DNA from: Microbacterium sp.
GTDB lineage: Bacteria > Actinomycetota > Actinomycetes > Actinomycetales > Microbacteriaceae
NCBI GenBank assembly: GCA_031177765.1
Contig: JAPSKH010000010.1
Coordinates: 1-52,928 of the forward strand
Direction: 5' to 3'
Length of the DNA stretch: 52,928 bases
Shown: positions 8,154-17,610 of the stretch, piece by piece
Layout: every line of letters starts with the position of its first letter
Numbering within the stretch: position 1 is the first letter of the stretch
Made by a program: the position numbers and the translations under genes
The notes under the pieces: generated by a model
Database searches by the model: none
Told to the model about the DNA's origin: nothing
The model's input: only the letters and a program-made list of their open reading frames with translations

Positions 8154-9452
8154 GTGACGTCCTCGCACCGCCCGCTCCCGCTGGTGGTCGAAACCCGCGA
8201 GATCGATCCGGTCGACGACCTGCTCGCGTACACCTCCCCCGATCAGCCGCTGGCGTGGCTCCGTCGTGGCGACGGCATCGTCGGGATCGGCGAGGTGGGC
8301 GGCTACGCACGCGGGCCCGAGGCGGGGGCCGGCGTCGATCCCGGTCCGATCCCGGCACCGGCCGACGCCTGGCGCGTGATCGCCGCCGGGGCGGCCGTCG
8401 ACGACCCGGTGGGACTGCCGGGCACGGGTCTGGTCGCCTTCGGCACGCTGGTCTTCGACGAGAGCTCGCGCGCGAGCAGCCGACTGATCATCCCGCAGGC
8501 GGTCGTCGGACGGCATCGTGGACGCTCCTGGATGACGCGGATCCGTGCGGTGGGGGCCGGGCCGGCAGAGCCGGCGGTCGAGCCCGTCCCGTACGGCCCG
8601 TACTGGTCGGGCACGCTCGGACCGGGCTCGCTCGACCCCGCCGGCTACCAGGCGGCCGTCCGCGCCGCCGTCGAGGCGATCGGCCGGGGCGAGGTGGAGA
8701 AGGTCGTGCTCGCACGGGACCTGGTCGGCACGGTGCCCGCCGGCGCCGACCTCCGGCGGCTGGTGCGCGCGCTCTCGCACGACTATCCCGACACGTGGAC
8801 CTTCGCCGTCGACGGGCTGCTGGGAGCAAGTCCCGAGACCCTCGTGACGGTCTCGGGCGGCTCGGTCACCGCCCGCGTGCTCGCGGGCACGATCCCCCGC
8901 GGCACGGACGCCGGTGACGACGCCGCGGCATCCGATTCGCTCGCGCACAGCGCGAAGGACATCGCCGAGCACCGGTTCGCCGTGCGCAGCGTACTCGAGA
9001 CGCTCGAACCGCACGTCCGCGATCTGCGGGCCGACGCCGAGCCCTTCACCCTCGAGCTGCCGAACCTGTGGCACCTGGCCACCGACGTCGCCGGCGACCT
9101 GTCCGACCAGGCGTCGTCCCTCGACCTCGTCGCGGCGCTGCACCCGACGGCCGCCGTCGCCGGGACGCCGAGGGATGCCGCGATCGCGGCGATCCGCCGG
9201 CTCGAGCCGTTCGACCGGGGTCGCTACGCCGGTCCGGTCGGGTGGGTCGACGGCGACGGCGACGGCGAGTGGGCGATCGCCCTGCGATGCGCGCAGATCG
9301 GCGGCGCCCCGGCGCGCCGCCACGCCGAGTACAGCGACACCATCCCCGTCGTCGCGCACGCCGGCGCCGGGATCGTCGCCGCGAGCGACCCCGAGGCCGA
9401 GCTGCTGGAGACCCGCGTGAAGTTCCGGCCGATCGTCGACGCACTGGCCTGA
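8154..9452 (+). CDS. menF: Isochorismate synthase, MenF type
   Basis: Converts chorismate to isochorismate, the entry step of menaquinone synthesis. The chorismate-binding fold spans roughly residues 150-425. VEKVVLARDL holds the expected catalytic base K183. Further conserved blocks are SPETLVTVSGG, VLAGTIPRG, SAKDIAEHRFAV, LHPTAAVAGTPRDAA and VKFRPIVDAL. The 432 residues fit stand-alone isochorismate synthases rather than anthranilate or salicylate synthases. An EntC-type role in siderophore synthesis is possible in principle, but the surrounding men genes favour MenF. It is transcribed divergently from the DUF402 gene across a 22-base gap. Confidence 0.9.
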   Translation: MTSSHRPLPLVVETREIDPVDDLLAYTSPDQPLAWLRRGDGIVGIGEVGGYARGPEAGAGVDPGPIPAPADAWRVIAAGAAVDDPVGLPGTGLVAFGTLVFDESSRASSRLIIPQAVVGRHRGRSWMTRIRAVGAGPAEPAVEPVPYGPYWSGTLGPGSLDPAGYQAAVRAAVEAIGRGEVEKVVLARDLVGTVPAGADLRRLVRALSHDYPDTWTFAVDGLLGASPETLVTVSGGSVTARVLAGTIPRGTDAGDDAAASDSLAHSAKDIAEHRFAVRSVLETLEPHVRDLRADAEPFTLELPNLWHLATDVAGDLSDQASSLDLVAALHPTAAVAGTPRDAAIAAIRRLEPFDRGRYAGPVGWVDGDGDGEWAIALRCAQIGGAPARRHAEYSDTIPVVAHAGAGIVAASDPEAELLETRVKFRPIVDALA

Positions 9453-9472
9453 TGCCCGGGGCGCCCTCGTCC

Positions 9473-9478
9473 TAGACT
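9473..9478 (+). promoter_or_regulatory. -10 hexamer of the methyltransferase gene (leaderless)
   Basis: TAGACT on the plus strand, six bases before the ATG start. Confidence 0.65.
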
Positions 9479-9484
9479 CCCGCC

Positions 9485-10246
9485 ATGACGTTCGAGGTCG
9501 CCGCCGAGGCGTACGACGGCTTCATGGGGCGGTTCTCCCAGCCCCTGGCCGAGCTCTTCGTCGAGTTCGCCGACCCGCCGCTGGGCGGGCGTGCGCTCGA
9601 TGTCGGCTGCGGCACCGGCGCGCTGACCGCGGTGCTGGCCCGCCGGTACGGCGAGACCGAGGTCGCGGCCGTCGATCCTTCCGCGAGCTTCGTGGACGCC
9701 ATGACCGAGCGGTTCCCGTGGGTGGACGTGCGACACGGGCATGCCGAGGCGCTGCCTTTCGAGGACGGCATCTTCGCCACCGCCCTCGCCGAGCTCGTCG
9801 TGCACTTCATGACGGATGCCGCGGCGGGCGTGCGCGAGATGCTCCGGGTCACGCGCGCCGGCGGCGTGGTGGCGGCGTGCGTGTGGGACTTCGCCGGCGG
9901 GCGGGCACCGCAGAGCACGTTCTTCCGGGCCCTCTCGTCGGTCGTCGACGGCGTGGACGACGAGACCGAGCGTGTCGGTTCGCGGGCCGGAGACCTGGGC
10001 TCGCTGCTGCGGGATGCGGGATGCTCAGACGTCGAGGAGGCCGAGCTCGCCGTGGAGGTGCCCTACCTGGGGTTCGAGGACTGGTGGGATTCGTACAACC
10101 TGGGCGTGGCTCCGGCGGGTCGCCAGCTCGCCGCGCTGGGCGACGCCGATCGCGAACGAGTCCGCGATGCCTGCGCCGGCCTGCTGCCCAGCGGCGCGTT
10201 CACGCTCGCCGCCACCGCGTGGGCCGCCCGGGGCGTCGTCCCGTAG
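9485..10246 (+). CDS. Class I SAM-dependent methyltransferase, substrate unknown
   Basis: A 253-residue methyltransferase of the Methyltransf_11/25 type. Motif I LDVGCGTGALT is near 39-48, the acidic residue of motif II is in VAAVDPS, and LPFEDGIFATALAELVVHFM precedes the motif VREMLRVTRAGG. The C-terminal half (FEDWWDSYNLGVAP) is a family-specific cap. It resembles UbiE-like enzymes only generally, and menG is already assigned nearby, so it is not a second menaquinone methylase on this evidence. The ATG follows TAGACT by six bases. It converges on the PPK2 gene with only 13 bases between stops. Confidence 0.8.
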   Translation: MTFEVAAEAYDGFMGRFSQPLAELFVEFADPPLGGRALDVGCGTGALTAVLARRYGETEVAAVDPSASFVDAMTERFPWVDVRHGHAEALPFEDGIFATALAELVVHFMTDAAAGVREMLRVTRAGGVVAACVWDFAGGRAPQSTFFRALSSVVDGVDDETERVGSRAGDLGSLLRDAGCSDVEEAELAVEVPYLGFEDWWDSYNLGVAPAGRQLAALGDADRERVRDACAGLLPSGAFTLAATAWAARGVVP

Positions 10247-10259
10247 ACCGCCGGCCTGC

Positions 10260-11123
10260 TCAGCTCGCCGCCAGACGCTTCTTCTCGGCCTCGACGTCGA
10301 AGGTGGCGGCGGGCCACTGCGGATCGATGTCCTCGAGGGCCTCGAGCAGCAGGTGCTGGACCGCGAGACGGGCGTACCATTTGCGGTCGGCCGGCACGAC
10401 GAACCACGGGGCGTGGTCGGTCGAGGTCCGCTCGAAGACGGTCTGATAGGCCGCCATGTACTGCGGCCACCGCTGGCGCTCGTCCACGTCGCCCGGGTTG
10501 TACTTCCAGTGCTTGTCGGGGCGCTCGAGCCGCTCCAGGAGCCGCTCCTTCTGCTCCTGTGGCGAGATGTGCAGCATCACCTTGACGATGCGGGTGCCGG
10601 CATCGGCCACCCTCTTCTCGAAGTCGTTGATCGCACCGTAGCGGCGCTCGATCTCGTCGGCCGGCGCCAGCTGCCGCACCCGCCCGATGAGCACATCCTC
10701 GTAGTGCGAGCGGTCGAAGACCCCGATGTAGCCGGGTGCCGGGAGGCGCCGCTCGACCCGCCACAGGAAGTCGTGCCCGAGCTCCTCGGGCGTAGGCTTC
10801 TTGAAGGCTGTGAGCGCGATGCCCTGCGGGTCGACCGACCCGACGACGTGCCGGATGATGCCGCCCTTGCCCGCCGAGTCCATCGCCTGCAGCACCAGCA
10901 GCACCGACGCGTCGGTGGACTCGACCCGGCTGCGGGCGAACAGCCGCTCCTGGTACTCGTCCAGCTGCACGGCGCCGGCGGCGAGGTCTTCGGCGGCCTG
11001 CACCTTGTCCTTGTCGTACCCGGGCGTCGCGCGCGGGTCGACCTCTGCCAGCCGGAATCCCGGGCCGACGCGGAGCAGCTCGGCGACGTCGGCGGTCCAG
11101 TGCTTCTGGCTTCGGGCGATCAT
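10260..11123 (-). CDS. Polyphosphate kinase 2 family protein (polyphosphate:nucleotide phosphotransferase)
   Basis: Uses polyphosphate to phosphorylate nucleotides, or the reverse, in the cytosol. Walker A-like AMDSAGKGG is at 80-88, Walker B-like GVFDRSHYED at 134-143, and the lid segment HWKYNPGDVDER follows. The 287-residue size is that of a single-domain PPK2. I chose the ATG at 11123 because the family similarity begins there (IARSQKHW) and CATGAT, a weak -10, lies six bases upstream. An in-frame start at 11165 would add 14 residues. The subclass (AMP, ADP or general) cannot be assigned safely. It lies downstream of menD on the same strand. Confidence 0.88.
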   Translation of the reverse strand: MIARSQKHWTADVAELLRVGPGFRLAEVDPRATPGYDKDKVQAAEDLAAGAVQLDEYQERLFARSRVESTDASVLLVLQAMDSAGKGGIIRHVVGSVDPQGIALTAFKKPTPEELGHDFLWRVERRLPAPGYIGVFDRSHYEDVLIGRVRQLAPADEIERRYGAINDFEKRVADAGTRIVKVMLHISPQEQKERLLERLERPDKHWKYNPGDVDERQRWPQYMAAYQTVFERTSTDHAPWFVVPADRKWYARLAVQHLLLEALEDIDPQWPAATFDVEAEKKRLAAS

Positions 11124-11205
11124 GCAGCCATCATGGCGCATGGTCTCCGCCGACTCCGCGGTCACCCGGCCGGATCGAGCCCGCGGCGCCGGACGCAGGT
11201 TCCGG

Positions 11206-12957
11206 TCAGCGCTCGAGCGGAACCTCGATGAGCTGCGGGCCCGTCACCGGCGACGTCAGCGCCTGGTCGAGGGCGGAGCGGGTCGTCACGCGCCGGTGAT
11301 CCCATCCGTACGCCTTCGCCACATCCGCGAGCGTCACGGCGTGGGGGGTGTAGAGGACGCGATCCATCGCGTCCTCATCGGCGACGCCCGCCACCTCGAG
11401 ACCGTCGAAGATCGTGCCGCCGCCGTCGTTGCCGACGACCACCTGCAGCCGCGGCCGCGGCTCTCCCGGAGGCAGCAGCAGGGCTCCGACATCGTGGAGC
11501 AGGGCGAGGTCGCCGAGGAGCACGCGGGTGACGCCCGGCCGCTCGTCGGTCTGGCTCGCGAGCGCGATCCCGGTGGCGGTGGCCACGGTCCCGTCGATCC
11601 CGGCGAGGCCGCGGTTGGCGTGCACGGGCACCTTCTTGCCGGGAAGCAGCGCGTCCGCGACCCGCACCAGACGTGACGAGCCGAAGACGAGCCGGTCGTG
11701 CGGCCACGTCGCCCGCCACACCGCGTCGACGAGCGCGGCGCGGTCCAGCGGCGCGCGGATGACGGCGAGCTCCGCGGCGATCGCGCCGAGCCGCTGCTCC
11801 GGCACCGCCGACGACAGGCCGTCGGCATCCGGAGCGGGCGGGGCGAGATCCACGGATGCCTGCCGCGAGGCGCGCATCCACGCTCCCAGCCATTCCCGAT
11901 CGGGCTGCCCGGCGGCGGCGGCGACGGCGTCGACGGCGCGCGAGCACCCGTTGAGGTTCAGCGCCTCGCCGGGCCCCCGGACGGCGATGACCTCGACGTC
12001 GCGCCGGGACAGCAGCGCGGCCGCCTCGCGGCTGAGCGTCGGGTGCCCGAGGACGACGACGCGCTCGACGCGCCCGCCCAGCTGGGGGTCGGCCAGAAGG
12101 CGCCGGTAGCCGTGCACGAGGTGTCGTCCGAACCGCGCGCCGCTGACGATCTCGGCCACGAGCGGCCAGCCGCCGGCGTGCGCGACCGCTTCGGCGTCCG
12201 CCCCCGCGTCGGCGCCGGCGAGGACGATCGTGCGGGGTCCGGGGTCGAGGATGAACGGCGGAGCCGACCGGCCCGCCGTGGGCTCGACGACGGTCGGGTC
12301 CTCCCGGGTGGAGGCGTCCGCGGGCGCGCCGCCCGGGGCGGCCGCCGCGCCCAGCCATCGAGGGAACTCGCCCGCGAGCGGCTCGCGGTACGGCACGTTG
12401 AGGTGGACGGGACCGGCCGGCCGTGAGGGGTCGCCGACCGCCGCAGCGAGCGCCGCATCCGCGACCCGCCGAAGCGTGCGGGTGTGCTCGCCGTCGCCAT
12501 CGGCGTCTCCGCGATCCGGAACCGGCAGGTCGGCTTCGTGACGCGTGTGCGGCGCGAAGATCCCCGGCTGACGGGTGGCCTGATTCGCCCCCACGCCGCG
12601 CAGCTCGGGAGGACGGTCGGCGGTGAGCAGGAGCAGGGGCACACCGGCGTGGTGCGCCTCGAGCACCGAAGGCAGCAGGTTGGCCACGGCGGTGCCCGAT
12701 GTGCAGATGACGGCCGCCGGCATCCCGGTCTCCCGCCCGATCCCCAGCGCGGTGAAGCCGGCGACACGCTCGTCGATGCGCACATGGACGCGGACGGCGC
12801 CGCGTCGCTCCAGTTCGGCGGCGACGAGGGCCAGCGCCTGCGAACGCGAGCCCGGACTGACCACGATGTGCTCGACGCCGCGCTCGACCAGTCGTCCCAG
12901 CAGTGCGGCGGCGGCATCCGTCGCGGGTGAGATCAGCCCGCGCTCGTCGGCCGTCAC
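11206..12957 (-). CDS. menD: 2-succinyl-5-enolpyruvyl-6-hydroxy-3-cyclohexene-1-carboxylate synthase (SEPHCHC synthase)
   Basis: A thiamine-diphosphate enzyme that joins 2-oxoglutarate to isochorismate in menaquinone synthesis. The N-terminal domain shows HIVVSPGSRSQALAL, IDERVAGFTALGIGRETG and CTSGTAVANLLP; the C-terminal domain shows VHANRGLAGIDGTVATATG and the cofactor motif GNDGGGTIF. The start is set at GTG 12957, one base after the stop of the membrane protein upstream, giving 583 residues as in other MenD proteins. The frame stays open further upstream, but that part overlaps the neighbour and is low-complexity. The tight junction suggests coupled translation. Confidence 0.92.
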   Translation of the reverse strand: MTADERGLISPATDAAAALLGRLVERGVEHIVVSPGSRSQALALVAAELERRGAVRVHVRIDERVAGFTALGIGRETGMPAAVICTSGTAVANLLPSVLEAHHAGVPLLLLTADRPPELRGVGANQATRQPGIFAPHTRHEADLPVPDRGDADGDGEHTRTLRRVADAALAAAVGDPSRPAGPVHLNVPYREPLAGEFPRWLGAAAAPGGAPADASTREDPTVVEPTAGRSAPPFILDPGPRTIVLAGADAGADAEAVAHAGGWPLVAEIVSGARFGRHLVHGYRRLLADPQLGGRVERVVVLGHPTLSREAAALLSRRDVEVIAVRGPGEALNLNGCSRAVDAVAAAAGQPDREWLGAWMRASRQASVDLAPPAPDADGLSSAVPEQRLGAIAAELAVIRAPLDRAALVDAVWRATWPHDRLVFGSSRLVRVADALLPGKKVPVHANRGLAGIDGTVATATGIALASQTDERPGVTRVLLGDLALLHDVGALLLPPGEPRPRLQVVVGNDGGGTIFDGLEVAGVADEDAMDRVLYTPHAVTLADVAKAYGWDHRRVTTRSALDQALTSPVTGPQLIEVPLER

Positions 12958-12958
12958 G

Positions 12959-13441
12959 TCAGCCGACGACGCCGCGCTGCCCGCGGGTGTCGTCGTCGCC
13001 GTCGGTGGGACGGCTGGGCGGGTCGGTCGGCGCCGCGCCGGGAGCGGTCGAAGATCCGGATGCACCCGACTCGGGCGCCGCCGCATCGCCGGCGGGCCGG
13101 ATCGGCGGGCTCCAGCGGGGGTCGTCATCCTCCGCGTCGAGCTGCGCGAGCTCTTCCTCGAGGCGCCGGATGCGCTCGTCCTGATCGCTGATGGACCCGA
13201 TGCGGCCGAGGAAGTCGGGGTCGTCGTCGGGAGCGCGGCGCGCGGCGACGGCGGACTTGCGCACGCGTCCGACGAGAAGCCACAGGATGCCGCCGAGCAC
13301 CGGGAGCAGGATCACGATGACCAGCCACACCGGCTTGCTGACACCGCGGTGACGCGACGGGGGCTGCACGGCGCAATCGACGATGGTGAAGACCCAGAAC
13401 GCGGCCGCCACCAGGGCCAGAATGAGCAGCACCCGAGGCAT
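12959..13441 (-). CDS. PLDc_N-domain membrane protein upstream of menD
   Basis: A 160-residue protein with two predicted membrane helices (LLILALVAAAFWVFTIVDCA and a second at about 37-58, VWLVIVILLPVLGGILWLLVG), the layout of the phospholipase D-nuclease N-terminal (PLDc_N) family. A charged coiled segment (DQDERIRRLEEELAQLDAE) and a Pro/Asp-rich tail follow. No catalytic residues are present and the function is unknown. Small proteins of this kind are common beside men genes in actinobacteria. The ATG is six bases after TAGGAT. The stop is one base before the menD start, so the two form one unit. Confidence 0.8.
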   Translation of the reverse strand: MPRVLLILALVAAAFWVFTIVDCAVQPPSRHRGVSKPVWLVIVILLPVLGGILWLLVGRVRKSAVAARRAPDDDPDFLGRIGSISDQDERIRRLEEELAQLDAEDDDPRWSPPIRPAGDAAAPESGASGSSTAPGAAPTDPPSRPTDGDDDTRGQRGVVG

Positions 13442-13447
13442 GCTCCC

Positions 13448-13453
13448 ATCCTA
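13448..13453 (-). promoter_or_regulatory. -10 hexamer of the PLDc_N-menD unit (leaderless)
   Basis: TAGGAT on the minus strand, six bases before the ATG. Confidence 0.65.
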
Positions 13454-13545
13454 GGCGGGCCCGTCACGCTGTGGTCCGGTCGTGACCGAACCGTCGCTGT
13501 GAGTCTGCAGTGCCGGGCGCCCAGGCTTCTCCGGGCGTCGGAACC

Positions 13546-13551
13546 TAGGAT
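13546..13551 (+). promoter_or_regulatory. -10 hexamer of the DUF4229 gene (leaderless)
   Basis: TAGGAT on the plus strand, six bases before the GTG start. Confidence 0.65.
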
Positions 13552-13557
13552 GGACGC

Positions 13558-13869
13558 GTGAAAGCGCGCTCGGCCATCGTCTACTCGGTCCTGCGGCTGC
13601 TGGCGTTCCTGGTGCCGTTCGGCATCCTGATGCTGTTCCCGATCATGCGGGAGTACTACTGGCTCGCCGCAGTCTTCGCAGCCCTCATCGGGCTGAGCCT
13701 GTCGGTGCTGTTCCTGCGCAAGCCGCTCGAGGAGGTCACCTCCGGTCTCGCCGAGCGCCGCGCCCGCGCCCGCGCCCGCGGCGCGGTCAGCGACGAGGAG
13801 ACCGAGGATGCCGCCGCCGATGCGGCCGCCGGTTCCGCGGACGCGCCCGGCGCCGACCCGCGCGCCTGA
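13558..13869 (+). CDS. DUF4229-like small membrane protein
   Basis: A 103-residue protein with two hydrophobic helices (VLRLLAFLVPFGILMLFPI and YWLAAVFAALIGLSLSVLFL), then RKPLEEVTSGLAERRARARARG and an Ala/Asp-rich tail. This matches the DUF4229 pattern found next to menA in many actinobacteria. No enzymatic residues are visible and the role is unknown; association with membrane-bound MenA is an inference from position. The GTG start was chosen because TAGGAT lies six bases upstream; an overlapping ATG at 13550 stops at once. Convergent with menA. Confidence 0.72.
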   Translation: MKARSAIVYSVLRLLAFLVPFGILMLFPIMREYYWLAAVFAALIGLSLSVLFLRKPLEEVTSGLAERRARARARGAVSDEETEDAAADAAAGSADAPGADPRA

Positions 13870-13899
13870 CCGGCCGTCGCGCGCCGCCCACGGTATCCC

Positions 13900-13951
13900 C
13901 CGCAGGAGAAACGGCCTTGCACAGGACGTCGGCCGCGCGGGGATCCTGCGG
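13900..13951. repeat. Structured intergenic repeat, copy A
   Basis: Arms CCGCAGGA and TCCTGCGG enclose exactly 36 bases containing ACAGGACGTCG, and AGGACG follows the right arm. It lies between convergent DUF4229 and menA genes. A second copy at 21207-21258 has the same spacing and core, with a compensatory change in the arms. Confidence 0.6.
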
Positions 13952-13998
13952 AAGGACGCATCTCCTCCGCGCGGCGCCCCCGCGGGCGGGCGTGTCGC

Positions 13999-14979
13999 TC
14001 AGCCGACGAAGGCCCAGAACAGGAACGCCCCGTACGCCACCGACGTGAGCGAGGTCACACCCAGGGCGACCACCAGCTCGCGCGGATCCCGGTACGTCCA
14101 GACGATGAGGATGGCCGGGAGCGCGCCGAGCAGCGCCAGCAGGGTCAGCCACGCGATCGGGTAGAACAGCGCCAGGAGGACCGCGATGACGAAGGGCACG
14201 AGCACGAACAGCGTGAACAGCCAGCGCGTCGCGGTGCGGCCGATGAGCACGGTCAGAGTGCGCTTGCCGGCAGCCCGGTCCTGGTCGATGTCGCGGAGGT
14301 TGTTCGCCAGCAGCACGGCGCACGCCAGCAGACCGGCGGCGACCGCTCCGAACCACGCTTCCTGCGGCAGCGACAGGGCCTGCACCCAGGTCGTCCCGAG
14401 GGTCGCGACCAGTCCGAAGAAGACGAAGACGAACACCTCGCCCAGCCCGTAGTAGCCGTAGGGGCGCTTGCCGCCGGTGTAGAACCAGGCCGCGACGATG
14501 CACGCCGCGCCGACTGCGATGAACCACCACTGCTGCGTGCGGATGGTGATGGCGAGGCCCGCCAGCGCCGCGATCGCGAAGAAGCCCATCGCGACGAGGA
14601 GCACCGTGCGAGGCTCGGCCTTTCGCGAGGCGGTCAGCCGCGCCGGGCCGACACGGTGGTCGTCGGTCCCGCGGATGCCGTCGCTGTAGTCGTTGGCGTA
14701 GTTGACGCCGATCTGCAGCGCGGCGGCGACGATGAGGCAGAAGAGGGCGATCACCCAGTGGAACTCGTCGACGACGAGCATCGCCGCGCCGGTGCCGATC
14801 AGCACCGGCGTGATGGCCAGCGGGAGCGTGCGCAGCCGTGCCGCCGCGATCCAGTCGCGTGCCGACGCCTTGCTGGGACGCGCGGGGTCACGCGACACCC
14901 GAGGCTTCTGCGGATTGCTGCGCGTCACGTGGTTCTTCGGTCCCGGGCGCTTGCGTTTCTTGCTGGAGGTGCCTGCCAC
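13999..14979 (-). CDS. menA: 1,4-dihydroxy-2-naphthoate polyprenyltransferase
   Basis: Attaches the polyprenyl chain to 1,4-dihydroxy-2-naphthoate in the membrane, yielding demethylmenaquinone. The first Asp motif NYANDYSD is at 93-100 and the second NNLRDIDQD at 226-234, both of the UbiA superfamily. About eight or nine hydrophobic helices follow a basic N-terminal stretch of 40 residues (KKRKRPGPKNH). That stretch may be partly non-native: the GTG start at 14979 follows TAGAAT by eight bases, and the first conserved part is WIAAARLRTLPLAITP. The 326 residues are slightly long for MenA for this reason. Confidence 0.92.
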   Translation of the reverse strand: MAGTSSKKRKRPGPKNHVTRSNPQKPRVSRDPARPSKASARDWIAAARLRTLPLAITPVLIGTGAAMLVVDEFHWVIALFCLIVAAALQIGVNYANDYSDGIRGTDDHRVGPARLTASRKAEPRTVLLVAMGFFAIAALAGLAITIRTQQWWFIAVGAACIVAAWFYTGGKRPYGYYGLGEVFVFVFFGLVATLGTTWVQALSLPQEAWFGAVAAGLLACAVLLANNLRDIDQDRAAGKRTLTVLIGRTATRWLFTLFVLVPFVIAVLLALFYPIAWLTLLALLGALPAILIVWTYRDPRELVVALGVTSLTSVAYGAFLFWAFVG

Positions 14980-14987
14980 GAGTGCAC

Positions 14988-14993
14988 ATTCTA
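14988..14993 (-). promoter_or_regulatory. -10 hexamer of menA
   Basis: TAGAAT on the minus strand, eight bases before the GTG start, so the leader is absent or one to two bases. Confidence 0.5.
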
Positions 14994-15074
14994 GGCGTCG
15001 CGGCCATGTCGGCTCGCGGAGCCGCGCTCGTCAAGTCCCTCGCCACCGCAGCGTCGTGAGCCGACCATGGCGGG

Positions 15075-15455
15075 ATGTTGAGCATCGGATCCATCGTGCT
15101 GACCGTGGAGGACATCGATCGAGCGGGCGCGTTCTGGCGCGGCGCGCTCGGCTACGTCAACCGCCGCGAGCCGACCGACGACTGGGTGATCCTCGACCCG
15201 CCGGACAAGCCGGACTGGGCAGCGCCCGGCGCGAGTCTCGCCCTGTCGGTGACCGGGTACCCGCAGCACTACCCGCCGCGGATCCACCTGGACCTCTACG
15301 CCGAGGATCAGCAGGCCGAGGTCCAGCGCCTGCTCGGCCTCGGCGCGCGCGAAGTCGACTGGGACGGATACCCCGAGGACGCCGACTGGATCGTGCTGGA
15401 GGACACCGAAGGCAATCGCTTCTGCGTCGTCGACGCCGGTCCGCCGCCGCGCTGA
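15075..15455 (+). CDS. VOC-superfamily (glyoxalase/dioxygenase-like) protein
   Basis: A 126-residue protein with the paired beta-alpha-beta-beta-beta modules of the vicinal oxygen chelate fold: IVLTVEDIDRAGAFWRGALGY, then HLDLYAEDQQAEVQRLLGLGA and WIVLEDTEGNRFCVVD. The HLDL histidine and the late glutamate (LEDTEGN) are the usual metal-site positions. Reaction unknown; relatives include glyoxalase, fosfomycin-resistance and antibiotic-binding proteins. It converges on menE, with seven bases between the stops. Confidence 0.82.
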   Translation: MLSIGSIVLTVEDIDRAGAFWRGALGYVNRREPTDDWVILDPPDKPDWAAPGASLALSVTGYPQHYPPRIHLDLYAEDQQAEVQRLLGLGAREVDWDGYPEDADWIVLEDTEGNRFCVVDAGPPPR

Positions 15456-15462
15456 CGGCCCC

Positions 15463-16617
15463 TCAGTGCAGCGCCGCGACGGCGCGGCGGATCGTCTCAC
15501 GGTCCGGTTTGCCCGACAGCAGCGTCGGCAGCTCATCGACGAGCACCAGCCGCGACGGCCGCGCGTGCGCGCCGATCTCGGCCTCCACCGCCGCGCGCGC
15601 CTCTTCCAGCTGCGTCGCCTCGCTCCGGCGCAGCGCCTCGCCGCGGGCCGCGACGACGACGGATGCCTCGCCCCAGCGCTCGTCCGGAACGCCCACCACG
15701 ACGGCCTCAGCCAGCCCGGGGACCGACCGCACCACCCGCTCCACGCGATCGAGCGAGACGTTGATGCCGCCGGAGACGATGACGTTGTCCAGTCGTCCCC
15801 GCACCCGCAGGACACCGTCCTCGATCAGGCCGGCGTCACCGGTGCGATACCACCGTGCCCCGTCCCGGTCGCGCGGGAACGCGGCATCCGTCCGTTCCGG
15901 GTCGCCGAGGTAGCCGTCCGCGAGGGTCGGGCCCGACACCTGCACCTCGCCGCTCTGGATGCGCACGCGGACCCCGCGCAACGGGACCCCGTCGTACACG
16001 CAGCCGCCGCTGGTCTCGGTGGACCCGTACGTGCGCACGATGCGGGCGCCGGCGGACTCGGCTCGTTCGAGCGTCGCGGCCGGCAGCGCCTGACCCCCGA
16101 CGAGGATCGCCTCGAAGGACCGCAGCGCCGCCAGCACGCCGGCGTCGGCGTCGGCGGCGTCGAGCAGCTTCGTCAGCTGCGCGGGGACGAGGGAGGTGTA
16201 GGTCGGCACGCGGTCCCCGCCCACGGTCGAGACCATCGTGCGAGCGGCCGCGGCGAAGGACTGCGGCGTGAAGGCTCCGGAGAGGATCGCCGGCTCCCGA
16301 TCGGCGACGAGCGATCGGACCAGGACCTGCAGGCCCGCGACGTAGGCGGCCGGCAGGGCGAGGAGCCACGCGCCGTCGCCGATGCGGTCGGCCGTCGCGA
16401 GGGCGCTGGCCGTGAGCGCGTCACGGCTGAGGACGACGCTCTTGGGGATGCCGGTCGAGCCGGAGGTGGTCACGACCACCGCTGTTCCGGCGTCGACGTC
16501 CGATGGGAGTCCCTCGACGAGCCCGAGCGCGAGCGCGGGGCCTGCACCGTGGATCGCGCCGCGGAGGCTGCGCAGGATCTCCCGCGGATCCTCGCCCGTG
16601 ACCGGCTGCAGCTTCAC
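15463..16617 (-). CDS. menE: o-Succinylbenzoate--CoA ligase
   Basis: Activates o-succinylbenzoate to its CoA thioester with ATP. The AMP-binding P-loop TTSGSTGIPK is at 50-59, followed by RTYGSTETSGG, YRTGDAG and GRLDNVIVSGG. The C-terminal catalytic lysine K370 is in LLSGKPDRETIRR. At 384 residues it is shorter than the ~450 of Bacillus MenE because the N-terminal subdomain is reduced, as in other actinobacterial MenE proteins. It starts eight bases after the menB stop and is read from the menB transcript. Confidence 0.92.
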   Translation of the reverse strand: MKLQPVTGEDPREILRSLRGAIHGAGPALALGLVEGLPSDVDAGTAVVVTTSGSTGIPKSVVLSRDALTASALATADRIGDGAWLLALPAAYVAGLQVLVRSLVADREPAILSGAFTPQSFAAAARTMVSTVGGDRVPTYTSLVPAQLTKLLDAADADAGVLAALRSFEAILVGGQALPAATLERAESAGARIVRTYGSTETSGGCVYDGVPLRGVRVRIQSGEVQVSGPTLADGYLGDPERTDAAFPRDRDGARWYRTGDAGLIEDGVLRVRGRLDNVIVSGGINVSLDRVERVVRSVPGLAEAVVVGVPDERWGEASVVVAARGEALRRSEATQLEEARAAVEAEIGAHARPSRLVLVDELPTLLSGKPDRETIRRAVAALH

Positions 16618-16625
16618 AGCCGACC

Positions 16626-17534
<909 letters not shown>

Positions 17535-17540
17535 CCGGCC

Positions 17541-17546
17541 AGCCTA
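17541..17546 (-). promoter_or_regulatory. -10 hexamer of menB-menE (leaderless)
   Basis: TAGGCT on the minus strand, six bases before the GTG start. Confidence 0.65.
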
Positions 17547-17598
17547 CGGCGGTGCGACCTCGAGCGTCATGCGGTGCGGACCCGGTCGCCGCGAGGCC

Positions 17599-17604
17599 TA
17601 GCCT
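17599..17604 (+). promoter_or_regulatory. -10 hexamer of the DUF4430 lipoprotein gene (leaderless)
   Basis: TAGCCT on the plus strand, six bases before the GTG start. Confidence 0.65.
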
Positions 17605-17610
17605 GGATCG

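Noticed and set aside
12958..13128. N-terminal extension of MenD of 57 residues
   Set aside because: It overlaps the PLDc_N gene, is low-complexity, and MenD similarity begins at the GTG at 12957.
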